Position numbers and translations under genes: made by a program. Shown here one piece after another: positions 1-12,400 of a stretch of DNA of 64,000 nucleotides. Location of the stretch: assembly GCA_942159475.1 (NCBI GenBank), contig OW804097.1, positions 6,849,685 to 6,913,684 of the forward strand, given 5' to 3'. This DNA comes from Sthenelais limicola. Taxonomy: Eukaryota > Annelida > Polychaeta > Phyllodocida > Sigalionidae. How positions within the stretch are numbered: the first letter of the stretch is position 1; every line of letters starts with the position of its first letter. The notes below the pieces were generated by a model that was not told the origin of the DNA, ran no database searches, and saw only the letters and a program-made list of their open reading frames with translations.

Positions 1-343
1 ACGAATTCGTCCGAACCAACGCAAATACTCAATATTATGGTCATGAATCCCCTATTAGAAACTACCACCAAACCACAACCTAACTTTGAAAAGTATATAT
101 GTAGCTGATTTAGGGCACGCTTACCGAATGCATGTGAGGCTGTGGTTTTTCTTTAGGCTTTCTAATATGTGGAATATCCCATTCATTGAGAGATGAAAGC
201 GACTCAACTCAAAACTAGAGGAAATAAAAACAATAGTTATTACATCACATGAAAGGAAACTTGACAAATTATTTTCGGATAAATGATCCCATAACCATCA
301 GGTAGGCTACAGTAATTGTGACATCAGAAATATTTAGTTTCAC

Positions 344-427
344 CTGATTTCATGCAGTCGAGATGACTTTCTCAACATGCCTCCTATAGTTGCACAGCTA
401 TTGTCATCAACATTATTTCCTTCAAAT
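344..427 (-). CDS. NLR exon 20: LRR, last seen in window
   Basis: An 84-nt phase 2-2 exon too short to show as an ORF: FEGNNVDDNSCATIGGMLRK, then SSRLHEIR, between ctgttgtag and gtgaaac. It continues the LRR series after a 3.35-kb intron, showing that the gene extends beyond the left edge. Confidence 0.72.
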
Positions 428-3400
428 CTACAACAGATATGAGACTGGTTTAGGTGCGTTCAGAGGAGAACAAATATTCATACAATATAAGGTGCAATCA
501 ACAGCCCTAATGGCACAAAGTTTAAAGCTCTGTGATGGGTGAAGCTTTATGTTTTCTTTATTTTGGTGACAGTTTGAAACCATCCCTATGTGCACAGATG
601 GCAACCAAGATGTTCCAGAAGTGTTCGATGGGTGTGGATAACTAGGCTCCAGCTACAGGTAGCCGCGCGTCCACACCTATGGACACCCCTGCAACCCCCT
701 GAGAATGGACAAGCAGGGTGGTCCATTGGAGGCTTCATGTAGCCACCTTATTTTCATTGGAGAAAAAAAACCATTTTAACCAAGAATATACAGTGTATTG
801 ACACCACTTAAAATTACATATGTATATTATTGCTGTACCTGAGGCTACTATGACAATGATTGTATTATATATTTGTATATGAATGATTAGAAACAAATTC
901 TGGGATAACAGTGGTTATACAAAGCGTTCCTTCACAGGCTTTACAAAGCCTGCTAATACAGGCTAACTGTACACATAATTGGCACCGGAAATAATGAATC
1001 ATGTGACCTAACGTATATTTTCAAACATCAACGTGAAAATGGAACCTATTGACAATGCACAAGACTACACATAATCAGGGAATCTTCTATTAATATATGG
1101 TGAGTATCTTCCTTATGTCTAGGTTATTAGTTTTGTAAGAGATATGGTGAATTAATGAGCTAAACATTAACATGTTCTATGCCATAGACACTTCAAAATC
1201 GCCTGTCTTGCTATGTGTAAATTACGAGCTCAAATACCACTGAAAATAATATATCAACCTCTCCCGTCCCTCCCTTCCCCTAAATAATAATACTATTTGA
1301 GACAAATGGTTATAGTCCTTTGAAATGAAAGCCAATAAGACCTTTTGTATCAATGTTAATAAGGAAGAAATGTTGCGCGAATACCCACGCACAGTCTGTT
1401 TACCGTTTACCCCTGGTGCTACCCCTGCCGCCCATGAAGGGGGAGGGACGGGAGAGGTTGGTGGTGTTACCCCTGCCGGCCCAGGGGCGGCAGGGGTAAC
1501 ACCAGGGGTTAGTTTCCTAATAGATGTGGTAAACGAATGAGCTAAAAACGTATATGTTCTATGGAATAGACACTTCACAAAAGTCTTGTCTTGTGCACGA
1601 ATTACAGGTTCAAATATCACCCAAAATGTCCTATTGGGCTATCACACCATACCGGCTTAGGCCCAGACAACGCATTGTTTATATTACTATGAATGTGCAG
1701 GGGAATATTATGCGCACACAGACACTCTAAATGTGTGCGTAATTATATATATACTCATGAAGTGGATTGGAGACATTATTGTCATCAATTGAGGATCAAT
1801 GTAAAATAATGCTAAGAAGCCTACCTGTAAAAGGGGTTATTAGTCCTAAGATCCCCATTCCCGCACCACTTTATGTAAACTGGGGAATATGTCATGTATC
1901 CATTAGTAAACTTAATAGCCTGCTTTCTTCAGCTTTGTTTGAAATAGTTTACTTTCTAACCCCATCCATTCATTGCCATTGATGGCTATAGTATCCTATT
2001 ATCCACAGAGTAATCCGAAAGCTACCACAAAATAGGGTAATGAACAAATCAATTCAATTCAATCCAGAATAGTCGTACTCATTCCATGTGTAAAACCCTT
2101 ACTACTCAGAGCTTGGACTGACTCCTCTTACATTTCCGCTCAGGAAACCTATTGTAAACCATTCCACATTATGGCAGGAATTAATATGCACCCAACTTCA
2201 CTGATGCCACGATATGCACAGAATGAATACCAGAAATAGCTATAGCTGTTTAACGTGTCAAAAAGATACCACCCCACACCCTGTCCATTGGCATGGCTAG
2301 CTCAATAGCTGAGCGAAACTGTCAATAGGTGTGAAACATACAATATAGCTGTTAATAGTGGATTCGCAAAGAGATACATTTCAACATAATTATAAAGTGA
2401 CTATTATTTGTGATATCTATAACATATCGAAATAAAAATGAAAATGAACCACATTAGCTAAGGTATTTGCTTGTGTGTGACTGGATAATATACATGACAT
2501 TGTATTATAATCAAATATTTTTATCATTATATTGCAGTGATCTGACTCAATGCCAGTAGGTCGGCAACATAGAAGAACAATGGAGAATGAATAGCAGTTA
2601 AATGCCAACATTATGAACATATTTTTGTCAAAGTTATTCTGTGTTATTTTCTATGAGTACTTTTGGTTTTTCTTGTTATTGAATTGTATTTATTACATCT
2701 GTTATGCTCCCTCAATTCCATAAGTGTTTATTGGGGATTTATGTGTATATTGATATCAAATAAAATAAAGAGAAATACAAAACATTACCTGTATTATCGA
2801 CTTTCTTTATCATATTATTCCATGACAGCACAATTCATTAAATATTTTTAATGACAATAAAAGGACCCATCCCCCTAAACCTAAATAAAGCTAGCCACAA
2901 ATACCCCTAGCCATATTGAGTGTTCCAAGGACGACCTATGCACAGCACCCATAGACGGCTACATGTAGCTGTCTGTGGATGGCTACATGTAGCTCTCCAT
3001 GGACACTACCTGTAGCCGTCCATAGAAGGCTACAGTAACACACCTGTAGCTGTGCAACTGGTTACGTTTGGCCAGGGTGAAAGATGGCCGTGGTAGGCTC
3101 CAGTAAGCCTACTTTGGAAAGCTAACCACTGGCTTGCGCACATAGGGATGTTACCCAGTAATTAAAAACCTTGAAGTAATTCAGAATGCATGAAATAAGG
3201 CATAGAGAAATAAAATCACTCTCTCTGAATATATTTTCATCTACTGTGTATGCCAAGTTATAAAGTTAGTGCAGGATTTTTAATCTATTTTGTTGCTGCC
3301 TGTATTGTGCATATAATTACTATAGACTGCATATAATTACTATTGACTGCATATACTTACTATTGACTGCATATAATTACTATTGACTGCATATACTTAC

Positions 3401-6400
3401 TATTGACTGCATATACTTACTATTGACTGCATATACTTACTATTGACTGCATATAATTACTATTGACTGCATATACTTACTATTGACTGCATATACTTAC
3501 TATTGACTGCATATACTTACTATTGACTACATATACTTACTATTGACTGCATATACTTACTATTGACTGCATATACTTACTATTGACTGCATATACTTAC
3601 TATTGACTGCATATGATTACTATCGACTGCATATACTTACTATTGACTGCATATACTTACTATTGACTGCATATACTTACTATAGACTGCATATACTTAC
3701 TATTGAGTGAGTCACTATGCAATACATTCAAGAAAAATCATGCAAGAATGTCAGCAGAAACCTAAATCTTTACTCACTCAAGTCTCTCCAGTGTGTCATT
3801 CTCCTTAAAAGACCAGGCAATCCATTTTAATCCATCCGCACCGATATTGTTGTAGCTGATACTGGGGAATCGAATAGTCGAGTGTAATAGAAGTCAACAT
3901 ATTGTATTCGTTAGCTAGGATACTACAATCAGTAACACTTACTGATGCCATTTGCAGTATCTGTACATTTTATAAGTTAGATTTCCCCAGATGGTGTTGG
4001 GAATTGCCACCCGTGTTGTTAAAACTATAAATCTATGAATATTCTAAAATAACTGACAATATATTTATCTTTTCGTATTTCAGACTTGCTTTTACTATTT
4101 GCGATCCTGTATGGAGGATCGCAGTTACTATTTTGTTGATATAATAAAGTTCTAAAGCAACCATTACCCACCTCAATGATTTCAGTGTCTTGTTTGCTTT
4201 CAGTATAAGGGCAAGACAGGAACATGCAGCATCACCAATCTGGTTACTGTTCAGGCTGATAGAAGTGGAGAATGAAAATATAATTAAATACCTTAACCCT
4301 TCGGCACTTTTAAATGGCATATGTGTTGCTTTTGGCCTGATTTATATATATACACACTTGACACTGCATGTCAGTATAGTATGTCAATTTTAATTCAATA
4401 TTCTCGATATACATGCCTCTCCATTTCTCATGTTCATAGAGTAATCACGTATGTAACAAATAGTTTTTTCTAATCATCTACTCTAGATTAAATTATCCAA
4501 TATGCAAGAAAATGAGATCAAGACAAAAGGGTAACAAATCTACGGAATGAGCGTCTTCTGTACATCAAATATCCCGAATAAAGAACTTTTGGAAAAAATA
4601 TAGGGGACAAGATTTTCTTCCATATATAAAAAAGAGGACATACATAAGGTTTGTCAAAGTTGTGTTCTCCACTTTGAGCGCGGACACTAAGCTGTTCATT
4701 CCAACAGTACCAAACTTGTTTATTGTTAGGCTGGAAATAATCAAAGTTCATCTAAAACACAATACCAACACTTTTACCTCAAAATATACAATAATCTACC
4801 GTTCTCTGGTTGTTGATTCCTAAGCTCTTTCATTTTCAATATTTTAGATCAGTTACTTATTGAAGCAGAGAATAACGTAATGTTCAATGCAATGAATGCA
4901 ATATATGCGAACTATGAGGTAAGTTGGACTGGTATAGCTAGTCTATACCTATATACTTATATAATGAGGCACTAAGTAATATCTGTATGGGAAATCATAT
5001 TCAGTCCGAGTATTGCTTTAAACTTACTATCTACTAATCAAAGGATATGGGTCCATTTGGTAATCTTAATAGGAATATATCAATATATTGCTGGGAATAA
5101 AAGGAATATCACTTGTTTAGATTCTAAAAAAGGGAACAAGTTTAAAATAATGGTGAACTTACTCTAGAACTTGAAGATGTTTATTTCTTTCTAACATTTT
5201 TCGCACTTCCCCCATTCCATTGTCATCGATGCTCATCCGCTGCAGGCTGTAAGAATAATGTGTGACTGAGATTTAATCAATCCGGTAACTTGCTTAGACT
5301 GGTATCAGAACAATTGCCCCACTCCCTTTCTCCCTCACAATAGGACCTGATACGAATTTGCTCTGTTTCGACCATTTCCTCCCTCGGACCACTCGGTCAC
5401 TGCTGACAATAAACAGATTAGGAAGGAAAAATGACTCGAACTTTTCAATACATTTCATTATTAGTTCACCCAATCGAAAACTTAATCACCTACGCAAAGC
5501 CTGTCAGTGCCATCTGCAGACAGAGCTATGGGAGTTTTACCAGATGACATGATATTTGGCACTTAATTAGCTGCTGAAATGACCAATGAGCTTTATCTAT
5601 TCCAAATAAATGCTTCTTACCTTAGAGTTCCGACGTTAGTGTTTAATTCTAACTTATACATCAAATCACGGAAGCTTGTTTCTGGCAGATTTGTACGGTT
5701 TAATCTAAAATCAAACAAAAGCGCAAACAGTCATCCCCAAAGCAAATTGATAGCTTGCGTGGCAAAATAAATTAATAATTATATTTTGTCTCCTGTACAC
5801 ATAACGATATTCCAAATAAGCATAATGAGTACCATGAATTTGGCATTAGTATAGTATCAAAATGATTGAATATGTATTCACTCTGTTGACTAAAATTGGA
5901 ACTAGTTTCATTTAGAAATATAATTGGACGTGTCAATGTCTTCTTCTCCCCTCTAATGCTACCATGCAACTGAAGAACGTAACGTTCTTCAGACATAGGT
6001 TACCAACACCTCCTAAGTCCCTTGGAGATGACATGGTGACATCAACAAGGGGTGCGCTAGTTGCTAGGAAAAACTCCCAGCTGTATTAATCTCATTATGA
6101 ATGTTCATTTAAATGAAATTAAAAGGGAAAACTGATGTATGTATCCTCATAAATTCCCCAAAAGAGAATAAATGATTAATGATACTAATAAAAGTCTCCT
6201 TCTTCCCAATGAAAATATCATTGGTTTGGCACTACATGGTTTCGCTAATAATAGCTTGTCAGGCCATCGGCATCAATGATGTTGACAGGGGTTAAAATTG
6301 TTGTGAAGAAAATAATAATATATTTTCTGAATTTCTTTCCATCGTGAAAGGGCAGAAATATATAGCAATAAACTCTCTAAGCTACAGGCAATATGATAGA

Positions 6401-9400
6401 TATTGCTAATAATCATACAAAAGGGAATAGTTTGAATGATTTTATAACCAGGTTCCTACAATACCAAGCAATATGTCAACCCATAGGGTGGGGGGGAGGG
6501 GTGTCTTAGCTCCCAACTATAAAAATGGTCTATACACTGCCCAAATGGGATGTGTATTTGAGCATTTTCAAAAAATAATACAGAAAATTATTTTTTGAAG
6601 CACTTGGGGGTCAATCTGTGCCCACAGTAGGGCCTCACAAATTTGCTATCGTTATGTGTAAAATTTTCAACGTGGCTAGATAGCTGGTTGTAAGGGTCCA
6701 CCGGGGGCACAGACTGGTTGATGGACCATTTTCCAAGTGATTGCGTCCATGATGTTCAGTCCTGTGGGGGACATCGTTTTCATTCTGTGGATCCACTTCA
6801 GTTCTAATTCGTTATGAGTGTCATCGGGATTGTCTTTGTCATTACTGAACGGGACAAATTCTAGTACATGAATTCCTACATCCCATTCCCGTGAGTGATT
6901 TGGGAAGTTGAAATGATGTGAGATTGTGGTGTTGTGTAACTGCTGATCAGGTAGAGAGATTGTCCTGAAATGCTGATACATGCATTGGCTCAACAACTGC
7001 TTTGTTTTGCCTACGTATTGTATATTGCATACCTTGCAATAGATGAGATTATTGCTTTTGCAAGATATGTTATTTCGATTGATGTAGGTTCTACCCGTGA
7101 CATTCGAGGTGACTTTGCCTGTAGTGTCCAATTTTGGACAGTATCTACAGTTCTTGCATCTACAGCTTCTGGCTATAGGATTGGGGGAAGAGTTTTGCTG
7201 TGTGTCAGATGAGACTGTAGAAGACAATTTTGCTCTGATGAGCGTGTCACCCTGGTCTTTAGGTCTGCGATAGGCTACGAGTAGTTTTCTTGAATATAGA
7301 TGACTCGTTGTTGTGGACCTGCCTAGAAGATCCCAATTTCTACCGATCCCTTTAGCAAAGATGTTGCAACTGGGATGGAAGGTGATTTTTCAACTATGGG
7401 TTTTTCACTTTCTGTGGGGGTCAAAGGCTTTTGTTTGGCTGAAGGAGAGTGTCTCTATGCATTGCTGAGACCATAGCGAAAGCCTCTGTGATTGGACCTG
7501 CCTAGATGATCCCAATTTCCACCGATCCCTTTTGCAAAGATGTTGCAACTGGGATGGAAGGTGGTTTTGCAACTATGGGTTTTTCACTTTCTGTGGGGGT
7601 CAGAGGCTTTTCTTTCAGCTGAAGGAGAGTGTCTCTATGCATTGCTGAGACCATAGCGAACGCCTCTGTGATCTGATCTAGCGGATAGCCCCATCTAAGG
7701 AAATGTCCTACTTTGTCCAAGCAATGACGTTCAAAGTCCTTAGAATGGGTGCTTATCCTTTTGATGTGAATAAATTGGCTGTATACAATACTGTCCTTGC
7801 ACCTCTTCCAATGTGCTGACTGGTAGTGGAGATAGTTATTCGCATCCATCGGTTTGCTGTAAACCTCTGTATAATGTCCTGTCGGGGGCCCGTTGTACAG
7901 TGGTGTCAAGGAAGTTGATTGATTCCTTGGATATTTCAGCACTGAAATTAATCTGGGGGTGTACACGTCCATGGTGACCAAAAGGGCATCTGGATGTTTT
8001 TTCACATTCCTGGTCGATCATTGTAAAGAAATGGGTTGTGTCCTTAATATATAAGCGTATGTCAGGGACAAAGGGTCTCAAAATGAGATCAATGAAACCT
8101 GAGATTTTCTCGGTAGGTCCCACATTGCCGGAGACGATGGGTCTTCCGGGACAAGGGTTCTTATTTTCGTGAATTTTGGGGAGGAGGTACAACTCAGGAG
8201 TTCTAATATCTTGGGTTTCTATCAGGGAGTACATCAACCACCTGTTATTTCCCCTGACTCCAACATCAGTTGGAGTTTACGTTTCATGAAGGAGTTGAAA
8301 CTGACTGTGGGGTCAGAGTCAAATTCCTTATAAAAGTTGGTATCTTGTAGTTGACGTTGAGCTTCCTCAATGTACTTCCCCATACTACTAGGCCCCCTCC
8401 CTTGTCTGCTTGTTTGATGATGATTGAGTTGTCATTCGTAAGGGTTTTGAGGGCCTGTTTTTGGAGTAGTGTAAGGTTTGTGTGTTGGGGCGGCCTTTGG
8501 GGCGGTGTTGTTGAGGAGAACCTCATTGACCATTAAGAAAAATTTATAAGGTGGGAAAACTATCACTATCATATCTGAGAGTCAACATTGACGAAAATGT
8601 GTATGTAGTTGGTGACTCTTTTATTTCCAACGTTTCAGACTTCAGTTGTCCTTCCTTTATGAAAAATTCCAATTTGGGGGGACCTGGTGGGGGTCTCCAG
8701 TTGGAAGGTTTCTTAAAAGGTTTTTGTGTCTTGAGGAGCTTAGTCAATGTTAATGGATTTGGCATGAGAACTGTGCGTGCAGGCGGTGGGGGTGCCGTTG
8801 CCGCAATGGGTTCATTGAGGGGATTAGATGGAAAGATGGGTGTATCTTTTTTAAAGAAGTGGTCCCTTCTACAGGCCCTCGCAAACGCATCTTGGTCCCC
8901 CCTTATACTCCCAAGGTCTGGTTCGCCTGGTGTGGGGCAGAACGATTTACCTAAGAGTAGTACTGAGGTAGTGTTCTATTTGATAGATTTACCACGTCGG
9001 GGGTTTCCGGGATACCTTTTTCTAAAAGTTTAGTTTTAAAAGTACCACTTAGGGAGTTTACTCCAGTTCCCTCTAGTGTATTTGAGATAGAAATTTGTGA
9101 ATAAGTGATATTGATTACACCAAAATAGCTCGTTTCCACGCTAAGAACCAATGACTCTGAAGAATAATTAACAACTTCTTTATTGTTATTATTGTCACAA
9201 CCATTGCAAGCATCAAAGTGATTCAAATGCGAAAGTGAACCCAGCTTGGGAAAAGAGGAGTAAGCCGGGTTAACAACATCGGAATGTAAGAGAGAATTAT
9301 TATTGAGAGTGTCTCTTAATTCCTGAGTTCTTGGACCTCCTTCCCTTTTTGGGGTTGGCCTGCTGTGGATTGGTATTGGCCCCCCCATTGGTGTCTTGTG

Positions 9401-12400
9401 CCTGGTTGGGTTGGTGTGCTTGTTGAGCAAAGATGTTTAGCTGGTCGAAGAACCAACTGAGACCTTGGTTCTGTTGAGGGAAGGTAGCTGGTGGAGGGTT
9501 GTTGTTGTTGTCCCTTGAGACAGACCTTCCCTTCCTCTTGATGCCCCTGTCCAATTTCTGGTTGAACGTTGACTGGCGAGATGCCTCGGACATTGGGGGC
9601 CTTGGGGGCTGGTTGTCTGAGGTCGAGGGCTGTGGCCACTTTTGTTTTGAGGCCCTGGTCACCTGAAAACCTCTCCTATCCTCAGAGGCTGAGGATAAGG
9701 ATCTGGGGCTTTTGGATGTTTTGTTACGGTTGTTGGACCTGAGTGAGGCTGTGACATAAAGATGGAAGTTCTTCCAGTTGTCCATGGTAGGTTGTCTGTC
9801 TGCCAAGAACGACCTTCTCTTGGCCAGTTGGGCGGTAACGCTCTTCTTTTCAGTGCCAGCTATGTGCTCAATGATGCTGATGGAGTCCGTAAAGGTAGTG
9901 GACCCCTCGATCCTGGCCATTCTTTGAATGTTGGCCAGCTGGTTGTAGCCGCAGTCTTGTTGTGCAGAGTTTCATTTAGAATACATGGAAATATGCTCTG
10001 TTTCTTAAGTCTTTCAGGAAACCCTTCCAGCATTAATATATGTCATAATGCGATTGGGATATGATACTCTGTATAATGACTAAATTTTCTGATATTAACT
10101 GTTGTACTATATTCAAAGGTCCTTATAAAATAAATATATGAAAAATACCATTCAGCTTTGAAGATGACACATGTACTGGTTTCTTAATTCATCATGGTAC
10201 AAGTTCAGCTGAAAAAACATTTTCCATGACTCGCTGTATTTTTGATTCGGAGGGTAAAATAATGTAAGGTAAAAAAAAAGACAAATGATTTGCTATATTG
10301 TATCCCTGCCCTAGCAGACGTGCCTGTTGCTGCCAGACGGTGCTGTTGTGCAGTGAGGATGATGTTTAGACTACATAATATGCAGATTTTAAAAGCAATT
10401 GCATGATTCAATCATTAGAAATTCTGAAAGGTTTGGTGCCAAAATAGTGCGCATAATTTGCCCTGTGCACATAACTGAATCGACATAACCAAGATGGGCA
10501 ACCTGACATGCAAAGAACTGGGATGATTTGTTTAACCCTACAATGAGCCCACATCAAAACACCAAGTTAGAAGTTGCCCATGTATTATGCCGTTGTATTC
10601 TATGGTTATTCATGATTGCACATAATTATAATAATAAGTAATGAGTAATAGTTTAACCCAACCTACGTCAGTGAAAGTGGATCTCGGGAATATCGCAAGA
10701 CAAAAATGAGTCCCTGAAGATCAACAGCTGTCAATGAAGTCTCAGTGTACAGGATTCCTGCCTGGGTGCCACACAGGTACCTCCTCACGTTGGAGGCCAG
10801 GTCTTCATTTTGACTTTCATACATCATCTGAACTATGAGTCGATTCCACTCATTGGCGATATCCTTAAACACAAGTAATAATTTTACATATTTGCATGGA
10901 ATTAAAAACCTACCCATCTTTCCTTAATGCACATTGTCATGGGGTAAGGTAGGAAATAAATAATAACAGAATTAGTATACATATAGATGTGATGAAGAAC
11001 GATCAGGTTTTGCCAGTGGGAAGTTCAATGGTCTGCCACTGGCTAGGCTTCTCCATTTGAGCCTCTTGCCATCAATATATTTGCCATCACAGCTCATCAC
11101 ATCTTTGACTGAACATGGCCATTGAATGTTAGGGCCTAGTCTATCGTAAGTCCCTGGTAGCAGTGTTCCATTTCATATTCTAGGTCAACTGCATTTAGAC
11201 TAAGGGTTTTGGTGTTGTTTTTGTGTGGCCCCCAGAACGAAGCCCATAACTTTGCTTTTCTTTACACTCATAGATATTTTATTTTGTCTACACCATTCAT
11301 CAAGTCTTTTTGTAAATCGCTTTTTAGAGAACTCTTGTCTGAGTGAGTGATATATTATGATCTAGTCTGCGAATAAATGTATTTCTGACTCCCTGATGAC
11401 ACCATGCAGATCGTTAATGTACAGGAGAAATAAAATGGGATGGATGTATTATTGACATACAATATCATTATTTGCGTTTCAATCATCTAAAGGCTAAAAC
11501 TTCTGTATTTATGCAATTTACCTTATCCAAAATCTTATTCGAAAAACTTGCAATTGTTTCAGAGACGTTGTTGGCTTTTTCTTCAAGATTATTGTCGGAT
11601 TGAGACAGCAGGGCTGAAGCTGCTGGGTCAAACAAGAGCCCATATAGGTAGAGAATTGCCATGTTCAACTTCCCTGAAGTTAACATCTCTAGTAGACATC
11701 GGTTTATTGTTGCAAAGTCTTGCTTTACCAGGTGTATCATAGCTGATATCTCCTGTATGAGAAGGTGTGTGAACTCTATAGTGATGGAAGTACTATCAGC
11801 CTTCTGTATCCTTTTAATAAGACCTTCAGCTGAAAGGTTGACTACTGTAAGAAAATTGAAAAGAAAATCATACATAAGGAGGACATTGTACTGTTGCATA
11901 ACATTTGCGAGATTGTGGATTGATTATGCAATATCCCAGGTAGGCATCTGCAATGTATGCACTGCCTAGTATGGTGCCCTGTGGTACACCATATGCTATG
12001 TGTCTATACTGGTAAAGGGCAATACCCATGTTTACATCAATGGTTCCTGTCAGCCACCATGAGTAGACAGTGACCATTTCTCACAAGGTATAAGGGAAGT
12101 CAGTTCTGGTGAGGAGGTCAAGAGGAATAAAACTTACGTTCCTCAGAACTTATTCCAGATTTGGTGATTTCTCCTCCACTGAAGACTAGTTGTGTAACAC
12201 CAGATTCCTGCCCGTGTAGAAATAAGCCATGAAACGCTAATTTACATAATGCCTTCAGGGTCACATGGCGTGAATTTTCACCAATAAGTGGGTCCTGACA
12301 TGTGTTAATTTCTCGATAGAAATAATACTGCAATAAAAAGAGGAAAGGGAAAATCATAATATATATTGATTACAGTGCTGGCAATGATAAATAAATGTGC

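Larger units (their letters stand above)
428..3777. other. NLR intron with several repeats
   Basis: No further LRR exon was found here. The stretch holds a pair of 382-bp-spaced direct repeats around a GC-rich hairpin (1.12-1.63 kb), two patches of short repeats around ggctacatgtagc (about 600-750 and 2930-3110) and the 20-bp tandem array (3.31-3.71 kb). The remaining sequence is AT-rich, without visible coding signal. Confidence 0.55.
6239..9960 (-). mobile_element. Degenerate Penelope-like retroelement (PLE)
   Basis: Minus-strand element in the NLR LRR intron, same orientation as the host gene. From its 5' end (right): a polar region with a Gln/Asn/Pro-rich stretch (about 9300-9920); the PLE motif around SFCPTPGEPDLG (about 8920-8950); NWRPPPGPPKLEFFIKEGQL (about 8650-8700); IIIKQADKGGGLVV (about 8400-8440); RT fingers LYLLPKIHENKNPCPGRPIVSG (split here as LYLLPKIHENKN and PCPGRPIVSG, about 8120-8190); thumb EISKESINFLDTTVQ (about 7890-7940); and a GIY-YIG endonuclease (6676-7227). 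The palm with its catalytic aspartates is deleted, frames shift repeatedly and stops occur, so it is inactive. PLEs are reverse-transcriptase elements related to telomerase RT, often with GIY-YIG endonucleases. Confidence 0.85.

Noticed and set aside
1222..1620. 132-residue frame on the minus strand and 71-residue frame on the plus strand
   Set aside because: Both run through a GC-rich inverted repeat (poly Pro/Gly/Ala/Val) and overlap each other; composition artefact.
3308..3706. Regular repeats resembling a CRISPR array
   Set aside because: Units are head to tail without unique spacers, in an intron of an animal gene; it is a minisatellite.
5772..5996. Possible additional LRR or NLR exon on the minus strand
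   Set aside because: No LRR spacing, and exon 14 (10667) and exon 15 (5704) already join in phase 2.
6970..7212. 80-residue plus-strand ORF
   Set aside because: Antisense to the well-supported GIY-YIG domain of the Penelope-like element.
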